Assembly: GCA_015183035.1 (NCBI GenBank)
Contig: JACZZP010000016.1
Coordinates: 992,001-1,056,000 of the forward strand
Source: Meloidogyne chitwoodi
Lineage: Eukaryota; Nematoda; Chromadorea; Rhabditida; Meloidogynidae
DNA length: 64,000 bases
Reading direction: 5' to 3'
Shown here: positions 35,637 through 45,990 of the stretch, piece after piece
Layout: every line of letters starts with the position of its first letter
How positions within the stretch are numbered: position 1 is the stretch's first letter
The notes under the pieces: generated by a model
Seen by the model: the letters and a program-made list of their open reading frames with translations, nothing else
Told to the model about the DNA's origin: nothing
The model's database searches: none
Program-made: the position numbers and the translations under genes

Positions 35637-37193
35637 ATGTGCGACAATTTCCAAAAAATAAAATTACTAAAAGAAAGAATCAACGAATTAAAAATTGCAC
35701 CAGGCAATGCTGAGGAATCGCAAATTTTGGAAAAACTGGAAAAAAGTCTGGACAATATAATGGATAAGCTCGAAGGATTCGACGAGCTATGCATTGATTC
35801 TGATGAGGATTCTGGTGAGGAAAGCGAATATGAAATATCAACTAGTGACTCCGATAGCAGCATGAAGCATAATTACGATTTCGACACACAGTTCGAAATT
35901 ATAGACAAAAGAGACAACCATCGATGGAGCTTAAAAACTATTAATCATCGATGGCGATACATAAGCGAAACAAACGGCAGAAAGCAAATCGCCAAAATGA
36001 GAAAATTCATTCGCAATGGAGGAATTTGTCGTCGTGAGGCCTATGAAAAACTTCGAAATGCAGTGTGGGAGAAAGTTCAGGAACTTGATAGTAAAATGCT
36101 CATTTTTCATGATAGAGATATCAGAGAAATGGCCCTTTTAGAAGCAAGAAACATGAATTTGAATGATTTTAAAGCCTCTGTGGGCTGGACTTACTATTTC
36201 AAGAAAGAACATGGAATAGTCAGTAGACACATAGACAAGACAACGACACTGAAGAGCGTAGTAGAGTATAATAACCTCGAGGAAAAGATGAAAAATTTTA
36301 AAGAAACAATCATGAAAGAGATTACTACAAACTATAATCCAAACCAGGTCGGTTACAGTTTTCCAATCCTTTTCCAGATTTTTTTATTTCATGTTTTCAA
36401 TGCGGATCAAACTGCAATTCAATGCGAAATGGCTTCAGGCCGGACTCTTACAATGAAAGGAGTGAAAAAGGTTACACGCGTTGTTCAGCGACAGGCTGCG
36501 ACTACACATTCGTTCACGTTGCAAGTATGCATGGCAGCTTCTGGTAATCTGCCAAAACAGATTTTTGTTGTTCTTTATGAGCCTTCTGGAATGCCACAAA
36601 ACTTTGATCCGACTAAATACACAAATTTGGCTATTGTACATACAAAAAGCGGGTGGATGGATAAAAATATAGCGAAACGTTGGCTAGAAGAATTTATACT
36701 ACCAATGATTCAAAATGGCTCTCTCTTAATAATCGATGCTTGGAGAGGTTATAAAGAGATGACCGAACTTCAATCCGTTAATGAACGAAATTTGAGGATT
36801 ATTATTCTACCAGAAGGCAGTACACCTTATTTGCAACCGTGTGATGCACTTTTTAATAGATCATTCAAGCATTTTTTGCGAACGATGGCAGACAAAATTC
36901 GTTGGCGTCAACCGGAATTTATTCTAGCAAAGCGGGACAATCTGTTAACAATAATGGATCTGGCATATAATCAAATTAAGGCTCCTAGATTCAGACCGTT
37001 GATACAATACTGTTGGTACAAAACTGGGTACCGGCCATCACATCCAGACCCATTTGAATCACCCGTCGAGTGCTGTTTCCGTAAAAATGTTTTGGAAAAT
37101 TGTGACTCTTGTGGAAATATCACTTTTATGAACTGTTCACACTGTGATAAGCAATTTTGTTTCAAACACGTTATTTTTCATCGTCATGAATAA
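35637..37193 (+). CDS. Tc5-like transposase, 518 aa
   Basis: A single uninterrupted frame. After an acidic N-terminal region comes a CENP-B/Tc5-type helix-turn-helix region (residues about 140-205, with DFKASVGWTYYFKKEHGI). The DDE_1 catalytic core follows: first Asp in FNADQT, second in LLIIDAWRGY, third in YLQPCDALFNRSFKHF. The order, spacing and flanks match pogo/Tc5-family transposases, which cut and paste DNA as nuclear proteins. The C-terminus has a Cys/His-rich tail (CDSCG, NCSHCDKQFCFKH, HRH) that may bind zinc. All three acidic residues are present, so the enzyme looks functional. An in-frame Met cluster upstream is absent, and the chosen ATG is the first in the frame after the left TIR. 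Confidence 0.92.
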   Translation: MCDNFQKIKLLKERINELKIAPGNAEESQILEKLEKSLDNIMDKLEGFDELCIDSDEDSGEESEYEISTSDSDSSMKHNYDFDTQFEIIDKRDNHRWSLKTINHRWRYISETNGRKQIAKMRKFIRNGGICRREAYEKLRNAVWEKVQELDSKMLIFHDRDIREMALLEARNMNLNDFKASVGWTYYFKKEHGIVSRHIDKTTTLKSVVEYNNLEEKMKNFKETIMKEITTNYNPNQVGYSFPILFQIFLFHVFNADQTAIQCEMASGRTLTMKGVKKVTRVVQRQAATTHSFTLQVCMAASGNLPKQIFVVLYEPSGMPQNFDPTKYTNLAIVHTKSGWMDKNIAKRWLEEFILPMIQNGSLLIIDAWRGYKEMTELQSVNERNLRIIILPEGSTPYLQPCDALFNRSFKHFLRTMADKIRWRQPEFILAKRDNLLTIMDLAYNQIKAPRFRPLIQYCWYKTGYRPSHPDPFESPVECCFRKNVLENCDSCGNITFMNCSHCDKQFCFKHVIFHRHE

Positions 37194-37208
37194 ACATTTT
37201 ATTTCTTT

Positions 37209-37517
37209 CCACCCTATCCACTTTGAACGACCGTCACGAAAATTTTTTTGGGGGATGGGCAGCCAAAGTATATATTTTCGAAATCAGCACGACGAGCGCT
37301 TTCGAATGACATATTACACGGCTATATTACTTAATATTTGCACTTCACAGACTTGATTAATTTTCTTGCCACCCTATCCAATTTGAGCGACTGTCACAAA
37401 AAACTTTTGGGGACATGGGCAGCTAGTATTTTCTATACACTTTATACACACCTAGTACTACCTGAAAAACATTATGCCATTGCTGGGAGGGTGTGGCCTA
37501 TGAATGATGTTCCCTTG
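37209..37517 (-). repeat. Right terminal inverted repeat of the Tc5-like element
   Basis: Inverted partner of 35180-35488, also with the internal direct repeat. It starts 15 bp after the transposase stop codon, so the transcript end must lie within the TIR. Confidence 0.9.
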
Positions 37518-37717
37518 TGAGTAGAGCACGCTTCCACTAGTTATTTAAATATAATAATAGATTAGATTAAATATGATAAAAACTTTAAATAAATCAAACT
37601 AAAAGATAAATAATAATTAAAAGTTTTGATTTATTTAACAATTATATAAATTAATAAAATACATAACAACAATATTATTTTTATTTTTATCAATGTCTCC
37701 ATATTCTTTTCAATTCT

Positions 37718-38265
37718 TTAGGCTGGCGGATATGGAGGAGATGGAGGTAATGGATAAGAACTGCTTTAATATATATTTAAAATATATAGTTAAAATAATA
37801 TTTTACTAAAAATACCTCTGCTCATTCCCTGGATTATGTTGATATGTTGCCGGCACTGGAATAACAGGATAGACTGAAAATTAAATTTTAAATAATTATT
37901 TAAAATTATTTATAACACTAACCAATAATGGGCTGAGGATAAGCATATGACTGAGCCTGACGTTGCCTTTCCACTCGTTCTTGACGTTGCCGTTCAAGGT
38001 TCTCATGCTGCCTTCTTTGATAATACTCTCTCATATGAAAACGTTGGATTCGTTTGTATTCAGCCTTTTCATTTTGATAGACCATTACTTGATAAATAAC
38101 ACAACAGAAGCAAGAAATGATCAAAATCCAGAAAAGATTCAAAAGAAGTATATCTAGTCCCTCATTTGACCTATTTTGATTGTAGTCGTCTGATGTTGAA
38201 ACCACAAAGTGATCTTCCTCATCCTCGTGGTAATGCGGATAACCCATCTTTTTTCTGTTGAGCAC
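37718..38265 (-). CDS. Small single-pass membrane protein, copy A, 147 aa
   Basis: Exons 37923-38265, 37816-37873 and 37718-37760 (444 nt). An acidic N-terminus (HYHEDEEDHF) precedes one strongly hydrophobic segment (residues about 38-62, LLLNLFWILIISCFCCVIYQVMV). Next is an Arg/Gln-rich charged helix (YQRRQHENLERQRQERVERQ) and a Pro/Tyr-rich tail (YPLPPSPPYPPA). Copy B at 38919-39404 has the same architecture, intron positions and tail. The last acceptor is AAGCAG, so two tandem AG choices could add or drop one Ser. Type III-like topology with a cytosolic basic helix is likely. The function is unknown; the proline tail could bind WW or SH3 domains. Confidence 0.75.
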
Positions 38266-38437
38266 TGAGATACTTGAACAAATTAAATAAACTTATTTAG
38301 TGCTTTTATACTAGAAATTTATTCAAAATTTATTTTTAAATAAAATTCTTAATTTTTAAGAAAAAAGCAGTGAATATTTTTTTAGGTTAATTTATTAAAA
38401 CAAATAAAATAATTATATTTATTTAATAATTTAAATT

Positions 38438-38734
38438 TTAACAAAATTCTAAAGCATGAAAATTTATTAAATTTTTCCATTTTTTTCGTTGATTTTCTTG
38501 TGTTCCTATAATTTCATCAATAACATTACGATAATAATAAACATTTGTATCCATCTTTTTTAAATTTTAATTTTTACAAAAAATAAAAAATACCAAAATA
38601 GTTTGTTTTTCTATAATATTTCCCAAAACTAATCCAGAACAATTTACACCCATTGAAGTTACTCCAAGTAAAAACCAGCGTTTTATACCTTGAGAATCCT
38701 CAAATTGACTAGCTAAACCTCCACCGCTATCACC
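38438..38734 (-). pseudogene. 3' fragment of a trypsin-like serine protease
   Basis: Two exons, 38594-38734 and 38438-38554 (85 codons plus stop, one short intron). The first begins at the active-site motif GDSGGG, followed by WFLLGVTSMGVNCSG, the standard C-terminal part of an S1 peptidase. The exons carrying the catalytic His and Asp are absent; upstream there is only AT-rich DNA and then the neighbouring membrane-protein gene. It is therefore a truncated gene or pseudogene. Its splice sites and frame are still intact, so the truncation is probably not old, or it serves as an alternative 3' exon of something not seen here. Confidence 0.75.
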
Positions 38735-38918
38735 CTTTAAAATTAAAAAATTGATATATTTAAATAATTTGTAATTTTAAAATTCTATTAAATAAAATAA
38801 TTTTTTTCAGCAAATAATAATAAAAATATTCAATTAAACATAAACTAAAAGAATATATAATAATTAAAAGTTTTTATTTTCTATCAATTTCTTTTCCTTC
38901 TATATTCTTTTCAATTCT

Positions 38919-39404
38919 TTAGGTTTGTAGATATGGAGGTGGTGGATACGAATTGCTTTAATATTATGTCATTAAATTAATTTTAAAATAATCTCTACTA
39001 AAAATACCTCTGCTCATTTCCTGGATAATATTGATATGTTTCCGGCGCTGGAATAACAGGATAAACTGAAAAATTAAATTTTAGATAATTATTTAAAATT
39101 ATTTTTAACACTAACCAACATAGGGTTGAGCATATGATTGAGCCTGACTTTGCCGTTCCAACCGCTCATTCTGCTTTTGTCGAGTATATTGCATTATTTG
39201 AAAACGATGGATGCGTTCGTATTCTCTCCTCTCCTTTTGGTAGTTCATTACATGATAGATAATACATCCGACGATAACATAAGGTAAAAGAGAAAGCGCA
39301 ATAAGAAACAAATACCAAAAAAATACGATCATTTCTGCGGCCCACATTGTTAAATCTGGAACAGGCGAAAGGAATTGCTCAATAGTATTTTGTTTATATA
39401 TCAA
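38919..39404 (-). CDS. Small single-pass membrane protein, copy B, 127 aa
   Basis: Exons 39116-39404, 39008-39065 and 38919-38955 (384 nt). A hydrophobic segment (residues about 22-50, MIVFFWYLFLIALSLLPYVIVG) is followed by an Arg/Gln/Glu-rich helix (ERREYERIHRFQIMQYTRQKQ) and a tail ending SYPPPPYLQT, which contains a PPxY motif. It is a tandem duplicate of the gene at 37718-38265; introns, downstream non-coding sequence and most of the second exon match. The acidic N-terminus of copy A is missing. The function is unknown. Confidence 0.75.
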
Positions 39405-39612
39405 TTATTTGCTTATATATATTTAAAAAATTAAAATTTATTTCTGTAAAGATTTAGGAAATTTCTTAAAAGATCGTAATTAGTTTAGTTTCAGGAGATA
39501 AAAATAGAAAATTTTAAAATTATATGCAATAGATAAACTCCTAATTATTTTATTTCAAAATAATTTAAATATTTTTAAAAACAACAAACAAATAAAATAT
39601 AAACTACAATTT

Positions 39613-42552
39613 TTAACCAATAATTTTATTACATTCAAAAAATTGAGAATGTAAAGTTGCAAATTTTCGTTTTTCCCATGCTGGTAAATTTGTGCTCAAT
39701 AATGCCAAATCTTTTTCATCCATTGTGGTCATAATAAGGTAATTAGGGTAACGTATTCTTCTCTCATCAACTAACGAGGAGGCAACAGCAAATGAAAGCA
39801 AGTGATGGAATTTTTCACGATTTTTGACTAATTCTCGACATACACATGCTAATAAGTATTCAAGCCTGTCAGGGAACATATTCTTTGTTAAAAATTTAAT
39901 ATCTCGAGGAAAAGATATTTCATTGTTTAGTGCTAGTTGGTGACGATAATTGTTGCTCTAAATGAAGTATTTAAAATAATTAAATAAATAGAGATGATCA
40001 GACTAGTCTATGATTACATACTTACAAAGAGAAAACCAACCTGAATAAAAAATTCTGGAAGTAATTGTGTGATAATTGGTGATAATGTATCCAATAAAAT
40101 AGGCATTGAGACTAATAGCGTTCGTAGAAAGCTTAATTCAGCCAAAAAATATTTCCTTTTAATTGACTCGACAATTTGTTTAGCCCATGGTTGGTCAAAT
40201 GAACGAAACATACCAAGGCAAACAGAACTTAGATCTTTTAAATCTGGCAACATTTCAGGTTGACGAGCATTAAACTGAAAGTCAATTATAAAATTTAATT
40301 TTATAGTAAAAAGTACAAAATATTTGTTGTATTCCCATAAATATACTAGCTATTTTAAAATTTTTGTTTAAAAAAGCTTTATTTAATCCCGTTATGTTTA
40401 TTTAAAATTAAAAATATTTTTAAACCTTCAAGATTTTTTCACTAATTTGCAAAGAAAATATTTTTGGTTCTGGTTCGGCTTCCATTAAATTAATTAGTTC
40501 AGATGAAAATGGCAATTCAATTTTATGTTGCTGTGAAGCAAGTAAATATAAAAGTTTTAGAGAAGAACGGATAGTGTTTGGAGAAGAATTTAGTAATTGT
40601 TTAAAAGGCACAGAAGCAATAATTTGATTAATCTAATTTTTAAAAATTAAGAAAAATTAAAAAATAAAATAAACCGTTCTTTTGGACAAATTACGGAACA
40701 AAAATTCATGACTAGTGTGAGCCTCAATTTCATTATCATCAAATTTCTCAAAAATTGATAATAATGTATTCCAATCATTTGGACAGTCATCTAAATTTAA
40801 AGAAAATTTATTTTAATAAGAACTTAATAATTAACCAAATTTTTTATTTCTCAATTTAAATTTTTATTTTTCAACATAATTGAATTTGAAACTTAAAAAT
40901 AGCTAAAAAAATCTTAAATAAGTAAAAAAATAAATTATTAACCGAGACAATATTCAACGCCAGACTTATTTTTCTGATTAAAAAATAATGAAAAAACCTT
41001 TTGGTAATTTTCTTTTTTTCGGATGTTCTTTAGCCAATTTCGCCCAATTCAGTGTTTCATTTTTTAAAGATTGCGGAGGAAGCACTTTAAGTAATACTTC
41101 TTCGATAGACTGTCTACATTTACCAAAACGGATTGTTGAGTGTTTGGCAAGGCAAAAAAGGAAATGTTGGAGGGAATTAGTCCTAAATTAACTAAAATTA
41201 ATTATTTAGATATTAAAAAATTTAGAATAAAATAAATTAAAAGTACTTTTGAGAATAAGAAACAAGAAAGTCGATAAAAGGAAAATGTAATTTGCAGGGA
41301 CAAATAGCCAAAAGTGAAGAAATATTGCGAAAAATCAAATCAAATAACTAAAAAATAAAATTTAAGATTTTAAAAAGACAAATAACTGTAAAAGCAAAAT
41401 TAGGTAAAAGGTACCAAAAAATAAAGGGAATACTTATTGTTAATAATAAATTAAAAAAAATAAAAAGTTAAGGAAAATTTGACAAAAATGTCTCTAAAAT
41501 TTTTCGACAACATTTTAGAATATAAATAAAAAATAATTTACCACAGAGTTATATGTGCATAATATTAATTGTCTTTCATCAATTTTATATGATTCTTCAG
41601 AATTATCATTTCCAATTGTCAAATCCTTTTTAACAATTTCAGTGCATAATTCAATCAGTCGATTATATCGAATACGTTTAAAAATTAATTTGCAACTCTT
41701 TTTTATTGTTTCAGTTTGTGATTTATCAGAAGAGGATGAAACAGATAGTAAAAGAACAGTGCAAATTTGAAGAAAGGAACATTTCTCAAAATACTAAAAA
41801 CCATATTAAAAAAGATAAATTAAAAAAAACCTGAATATTTATTTGTTTAATTAATTCCGTCCAAATAAAAAGTGAATCTTGTATCGATCGTTTTTGTGTT
41901 TTTTCTGAGCTAATTCCAAGCAAATAATTAAGTTCAAAAAGAATAGTTTGAAATAAACAAAAGGTTAAGTTTGAGGCTAAATCAAAATCGCCTTAAATAT
42001 ATCAAATGAAAATATAGATCAAAAAGATATTAAAAATATGAAAAAACTACAAAGAATTTTTTATCAAATAAAAATCGCACTTAATCTACATAAATTTTTT
42101 TCTAAAATTTTATAGAACCTGAATTCCAAAATTGAGAACACGTTTCAATCACTTCAACACGTTTAATTAGATCTCTTGTTTGTTTGGCAGTCATAATTGG
42201 TATATTTTCAATTAATAAACGAAGAACAATTACGAGATTTCTTAAAAATAAAATTTTCCAAAAATATAAAAAAACACTACCTCTTTTGTATTATTTTGTG
42301 GTTTTTGACGAGTTTATTATCCAAAAGTTCTAATAAAATTTTAGAATACTCATATGAAATTAGAGGACTTAGCTCACGAAAATATATAATAAATTCTTCT
42401 AGAATCGAATGGGAAATTAAAAAATCAGAATCCTGAGGATTTTGAATATTTTCAAGAAAATATTGAAATAATTCATTTCCATGTCGATGTTCTATCATGA
42501 CAGAAAGAAAATTATTTATCTGAAATTGAATATCTAATCGTCTGGCTAACAA
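39613..42552 (-). CDS. Uncharacterised all-helical protein, 664 aa
   Basis: Ten exons: 42281-42552, 42119-42240, 41831-41991, 41542-41793, 41247-41347, 40998-41182, 40675-40790, 40426-40632, 40041-40274 and 39613-39957 (1,995 nt; every junction closes in phase, which supports the model). The protein is leucine-rich and helical throughout, with repeated amphipathic segments such as ILLELLDNKLVK, LSFLRTLLVSMPILLDTLSP and RLEYLLACVCRELVKNREKF. This is like HEAT/ARM-repeat scaffolds. A basic segment (HPKKRKLPK) could be a nuclear signal. There is no signal peptide. Codon use is less AT-extreme than in the secreted genes, as expected of a conserved gene. I cannot name the family. It is divergently arranged with the RecQ-like gene, 444 bp apart. 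The first exon start could be internal to a longer gene. Confidence 0.7.
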
Positions 42553-42989
42553 TCAGTGGATGGATTAAGTGAAGAAAAAAATGAAAAGACAAGCATATTA
42601 TAATATATACATAAATTGACCTATACCTAACGGGAAAAATTATAAAAAATCCCGAATCAAAAAAAAAATTCAAAAAGGTCATGAGTTAGAAGTTTGATTT
42701 AGTAAATTCTGACGGTGACCCTTCCCATGCCATGTTCTAGCTCGTAAGAGGTTTACTGAAGCACTGAGGTGGCCTGTTCGCGAATAAAATTCAAATAACT
42801 CCAAGCAGCGACCAACTAGGCGCAAGTAGTCTCGTTTCCTCTTTGTCTCTAATTAAGTAACTTCGCATACTATTCTACTTTTAGTCGGTCGGCGCCTAGT
42901 CGGTCATGAAATTCATTTGGTTTAAAACGTCTTTTTTCTCCCTTAAAACATTTTTTTGTTCCTTATTTGTTGTTATTTATTATTAACTT
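42553..42989. promoter_or_regulatory. Divergent intergenic region with a 14-bp inverted repeat
   Basis: The spacer between the 664-aa gene and the RecQ-like gene presumably holds both promoters. An inverted repeat pairs GACCAACTAGGCGC (42810-42823) with GCGCCTAGTCGGTC (42892-42905), one mismatch, 68 bp apart, in an unusually GC-rich stretch for this window. It could be a regulatory palindrome or a remnant of a mobile element. Confidence 0.4.
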
Positions 42990-42996
42990 TAGAGCC
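42982..42996 (+). promoter_or_regulatory. Candidate splice acceptor (trans-splicing) just before the RecQ-like start
   Basis: ATTAACTTTAG ends at 42992, four bases before the ATG at 42997, after a T-rich tract. This is the usual layout of a nematode spliced-leader acceptor and favours 42997 over the in-frame ATG at 42967, which lies inside the acceptor tract. Confidence 0.5.
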
Positions 42997-45990
42997 ATGT
43001 CAGTTGATTCATTATATGCTTTATCTCCCAAAAAATATGTCTTTGGTCAATATACGTTTGTTGAACCTGATTTAAATGTCAAATTTCCTTCTTTCCATTG
43101 TTGTTCATCTCATGCTTCATCTTCTTTACAAACAACTTCACAAAAATCTTATTCAAAAATTCCTTTACAAACTTCTTTACATTCAACTTCTTTACATTCA
43201 ACTTCTTTACAACCAACTTCTTTACAAAAAACATCTTCACAAATTCCTCTAAAAATTCCTTTACAAACTTCTTTACAATCAACTTCTTTACAACCAACTT
43301 TACAAAAAACTTCTTTACCTATTCCTTTACAAATTCCTTTGCAAACTTCTTTACAACCAACTTTACAAAAAACTTCTTTACATATTCCTTTACAAATTCC
43401 TTTACAAACTTCATTACAATCAACTTTTTTACAACCAACTTCTTTGCAACCGACTTCTTCACAGAAAAATAATTATTTAAAAGTAGAGGAACATGAACAC
43501 GAGGATATGGATGAATGTATTTTATTTTTATTTTTCCTAATCAAAACTATTTAGTTATACTCAGCGATCTTGGCAATAAATCTGGATATTGGTAAGTATA
43601 GATCTTTAATAATTTAAATGATTTCTTATCGATTACTCTATTTCGTATGTCTACAAAAATATTTCACTTTCATTATTCGCAATAATTTATTTTTAAATTT
43701 CAGGCTTTCATTTATCCGCCCTAATTTGGTTTTCGATGTCGTTCCAAAATCCTTACAGCAATTTCGTAAACTTCTGTCTCATTTTCAATCAATTTATCCA
43801 AGAGGGTCTGGTATTATTTTCTGCATGTCAAAGTATAATTATTTAGTTGTTGCTTTAATTTTAATTATTTTTTCCCAGAAAAGAATGTGATTCTGTTACA
43901 GAGATGGTTAATGGTGCTCTCCCGTTTCATATGGATTTAACTGATCAGGTGCGTAATGAGACTCAACGACGCTGGGAAAATAATGAAGTTAAAATTCTTT
44001 GTGCAACTCCTGGTTCCTTTATTTTTAATATTTCATAAATTTCTGCAGCATTTGGCAAGTCTGTAAATAAAGCAAATGTGCGTTTTGTTATTCACCATAC
44101 ATTACCTCAATCTTTGGAACAATATGAGAGACAATGTGCGCTTGCTGGCACTGATGGACAACTTTCTCATTGTGTTATTCTCTACAGTTTTAATGATCAT
44201 TTACGTGTGCTTCGTCTAATCAAGGAAGATGTACCAAAACCTCCACCAAATGTTATGGAAATGAAAGAAAAATCATTGAGAATTGTGCTTCGTTATTGTG
44301 AGAATGTATCAGAGTGTAGACGAAAGAATTTAGCTTCTTGTTTTGGAGAGGTTAATTTTAATATTTTTTTTTAATTATTTATTTAAAATTTAATTTTTTT
44401 AAATGACTATGATTGTCTAGCTTATGTGACCATAAATTCAATTTTGGCTTTCCTGTCGTATAAGAGGTATTTTCTTTGTGGTTAAATCCGGGCAAGTATG
44501 ATGTTATTCGATAGCTCTCGAAAAACTGAGTCGATCTAGGGATGGAAGAAGTCGAACGAATGTTCCTGAACCGAGATACAGACCCCTGAATATTGAAAAA
44601 CCATAGGGGGGAGTAAGCTTCTTTATGTGATTACCGCGGCTGCTCTTAAATTTTTTTCGTTTAATTAATTTTTTGTTGTAATTTGCGCTGTAGAATAACG
44701 CATGTACCAAAAGCCAACGAGAGATGGGCTCCCAAATGAAGAAGTCATAAAACACTCCCAATAGGTCCAAGTTTGGCGTGTTTCCAGCAAACTTCGATCT
44801 CTCATAACTTTGTTCTTAATCGTTCAATCTCGACAATTTTGATCTCATTCGATAGGTTTCGAATAGCTCTTTCGAATGAGCTATCATACTCATATTTTAA
44901 TTTTTTCTCCAAAATGAGCTTACTCCCCCCTATGGTTTTTCTATATTCAGGGGTCTGTATCTCGGTTCAGGAACATTCGTTCGACTTCTTCCACCCCTAG
45001 ATCGACTTAGTTTTTTGAGAGCTATCGAATGACATCATACTTGCCCGGATTGAACCACAAAGAAAATACCTCTTATACGACAGGAAATTCTCAATTTCTT
45101 TTAAAATTTAATTTCGGTTATCTACAATTTAAGAGGAACTCTATCTCTATTCTTTATGTCCTGTTTTTACAGATTTTTTTTATTGATTTTCTTCAATTAT
45201 TCAACTTTAGAAATATAGTGCCGAACAATGTCTTGCAACAGCTTGTCCCTGCACAATTTGTGAAGCCTTGATGGATGGAAAACAACAATTAAAACTTTAT
45301 GATTTTACTGGAGAGGCACTCGCTATTTTTTCTTCTATGGGAATGCTTCGCAACGTTGTGCTTAGTTATGTAGCCGATCTTTTTCGAGGATGTTTAACTA
45401 AAAAACGTGTCAAACAAACAGTTATTTTTAAAAGTTAATTAAAAATAAATCAACATTATTTATTTTAGATTGATGAAAATAGACACGGACGTTTGCCTCT
45501 TTTCGGTCTTGGGAATGGTCTTACTGATTTTGATTGTCAACGTTTTATGCAAAAACTAGTTATTGATGATTATCTTAGTCTACGTTTGTTCAATACCAAG
45601 CATGGAACTGTTATTGGATATGTAAACCTTGCAAATAAAGGTTCAAATTTACTAAATAAATACAAACAACAGGAAAATGTGCCTCCAAATGAACGAGTGA
45701 GTTTAGTAGATTTTTAAAATAAAATTTTTATATTTTATGATCCTTTTTATAGTTTGAGTTAATATCAAAATAATTTCGAATATCTATTTATTTAAGGGGA
45801 CCTAATTTGTAGTAAAGGGGCAAATATTGAAAAACAGTTTTAGAGTTATTTAAAAGTATTTTAGATTTATTTACATGTTTCTGATTCAAAAGAAAAAAGA
45901 CGTAGTAGCAAAGGACATACTACTGATTTGGATAATGACGAGTCAAGCATTAGCATCAACAAGCGAAAAAGACTGAGTTCTGTTTATTGA
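42997..45990 (+). CDS. Degenerate BLM-type RecQ helicase, lacking lobe 1, 561 aa
   Basis: Eight exons: 42997-43516, 43555-43591, 43704-43832, 43879-44012, 44049-44350, 45211-45420, 45469-45696 and 45865-45990 (1,686 nt, all phases close). Residues 1-173 are a Ser/Thr/Gln repeat region instead of the ATP-binding lobe; no Walker A or DEAH is present. Residues about 188-320 match RecA lobe 2, but motif V reads CATPAFGKSVNKANVRFVIH, and both motif VI arginines are replaced (L305, T308). The RecQ zinc module keeps all four ligands (C363, C381, C388, C391, spaced as in human BLM). The RQC winged helix is recognisable (GRLPLFGLGNGLTDFDCQRF). A basic C-terminus (NKRKRLSSVY) could be a nuclear signal. 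It cannot hydrolyse ATP by itself. It may bind DNA or partners as a pseudo-enzyme, or it may be a decaying duplicate of a him-6-type gene. The largest intron holds a MITE-like element. Confidence 0.82.
43123..43470 (+). repeat. Coding tandem repeat in exon 1 of the RecQ-like gene
   Basis: Short degenerate units of about 12-15 nt built from CTTTACAA, ATTCC and CAACTT encode repeats such as SLQPTSLQKTS and IPLQIPLQTS. Both strands are open over the array because of its composition, so the antisense and out-of-frame open frames here are shadows. Confidence 0.85.
44449..45087. mobile_element. MITE-like element with 171-bp terminal inverted repeats
   Basis: 639 bp in the intron between exons 5 and 6 of the RecQ-like gene. 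The arms 44449-44619 and 44917-45087 are inverted copies, roughly 95 percent identical by eye, starting TTTCCTGTCGTATAAGAGG. The central 300 bp has no coding capacity but shares TAAAACACTCCCAATAG with the element at 22909-23112. It is non-autonomous. I see no clear target duplication. Confidence 0.85.

Larger units (their letters stand above)
35177..37520 (+). mobile_element. Tc5/Tc4-type DNA transposon with TGA target duplication
   Basis: The element spans 35180-37517 (2,338 bp) and is flanked by TGA at 35177-35179 and 37518-37520. The uninterrupted copy at 31494-31503 shows the target as C-TGA-G. C. elegans Tc4 and Tc5 duplicate TNA within CTNAG, so the site matches. The ends start CAAGGGAAC and finish GTTCCCTTG, with 309-bp inverted repeats almost identical to each other. 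One intact transposase frame lies between. High TIR identity and an unbroken frame suggest recent, possibly current, mobility. Confidence 0.9.
31521..37540 (+). mobile_element. Helitron-like non-autonomous element, copy 2, interrupted by a Tc5-like transposon
   Basis: Same order as copy 1 without the kinase relic: 5' block (31585-32000 matches 29080-29500), about 750 bp of AT-rich filler, minisatellite (32795-34800), tail (34797-35179) and terminus. The Tc5-like insertion at 35180-37517 splits the terminal hairpin. With it removed the end reads GCACTAC-TGA-GTAGAGC, ACGCTTCCA, CTAG, T. It starts directly behind copy 1, so the two form a head-to-tail tandem. The exact 5' base is not defined. 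Confidence 0.65.

Noticed and set aside
43079..43472. Antisense and frame-shifted open frames over the RecQ-like exon 1
   Set aside because: They overlap the Ser/Thr/Gln coding repeat and are open only because of its composition; the spliced sense frame joins RecQ-homologous exons in phase.
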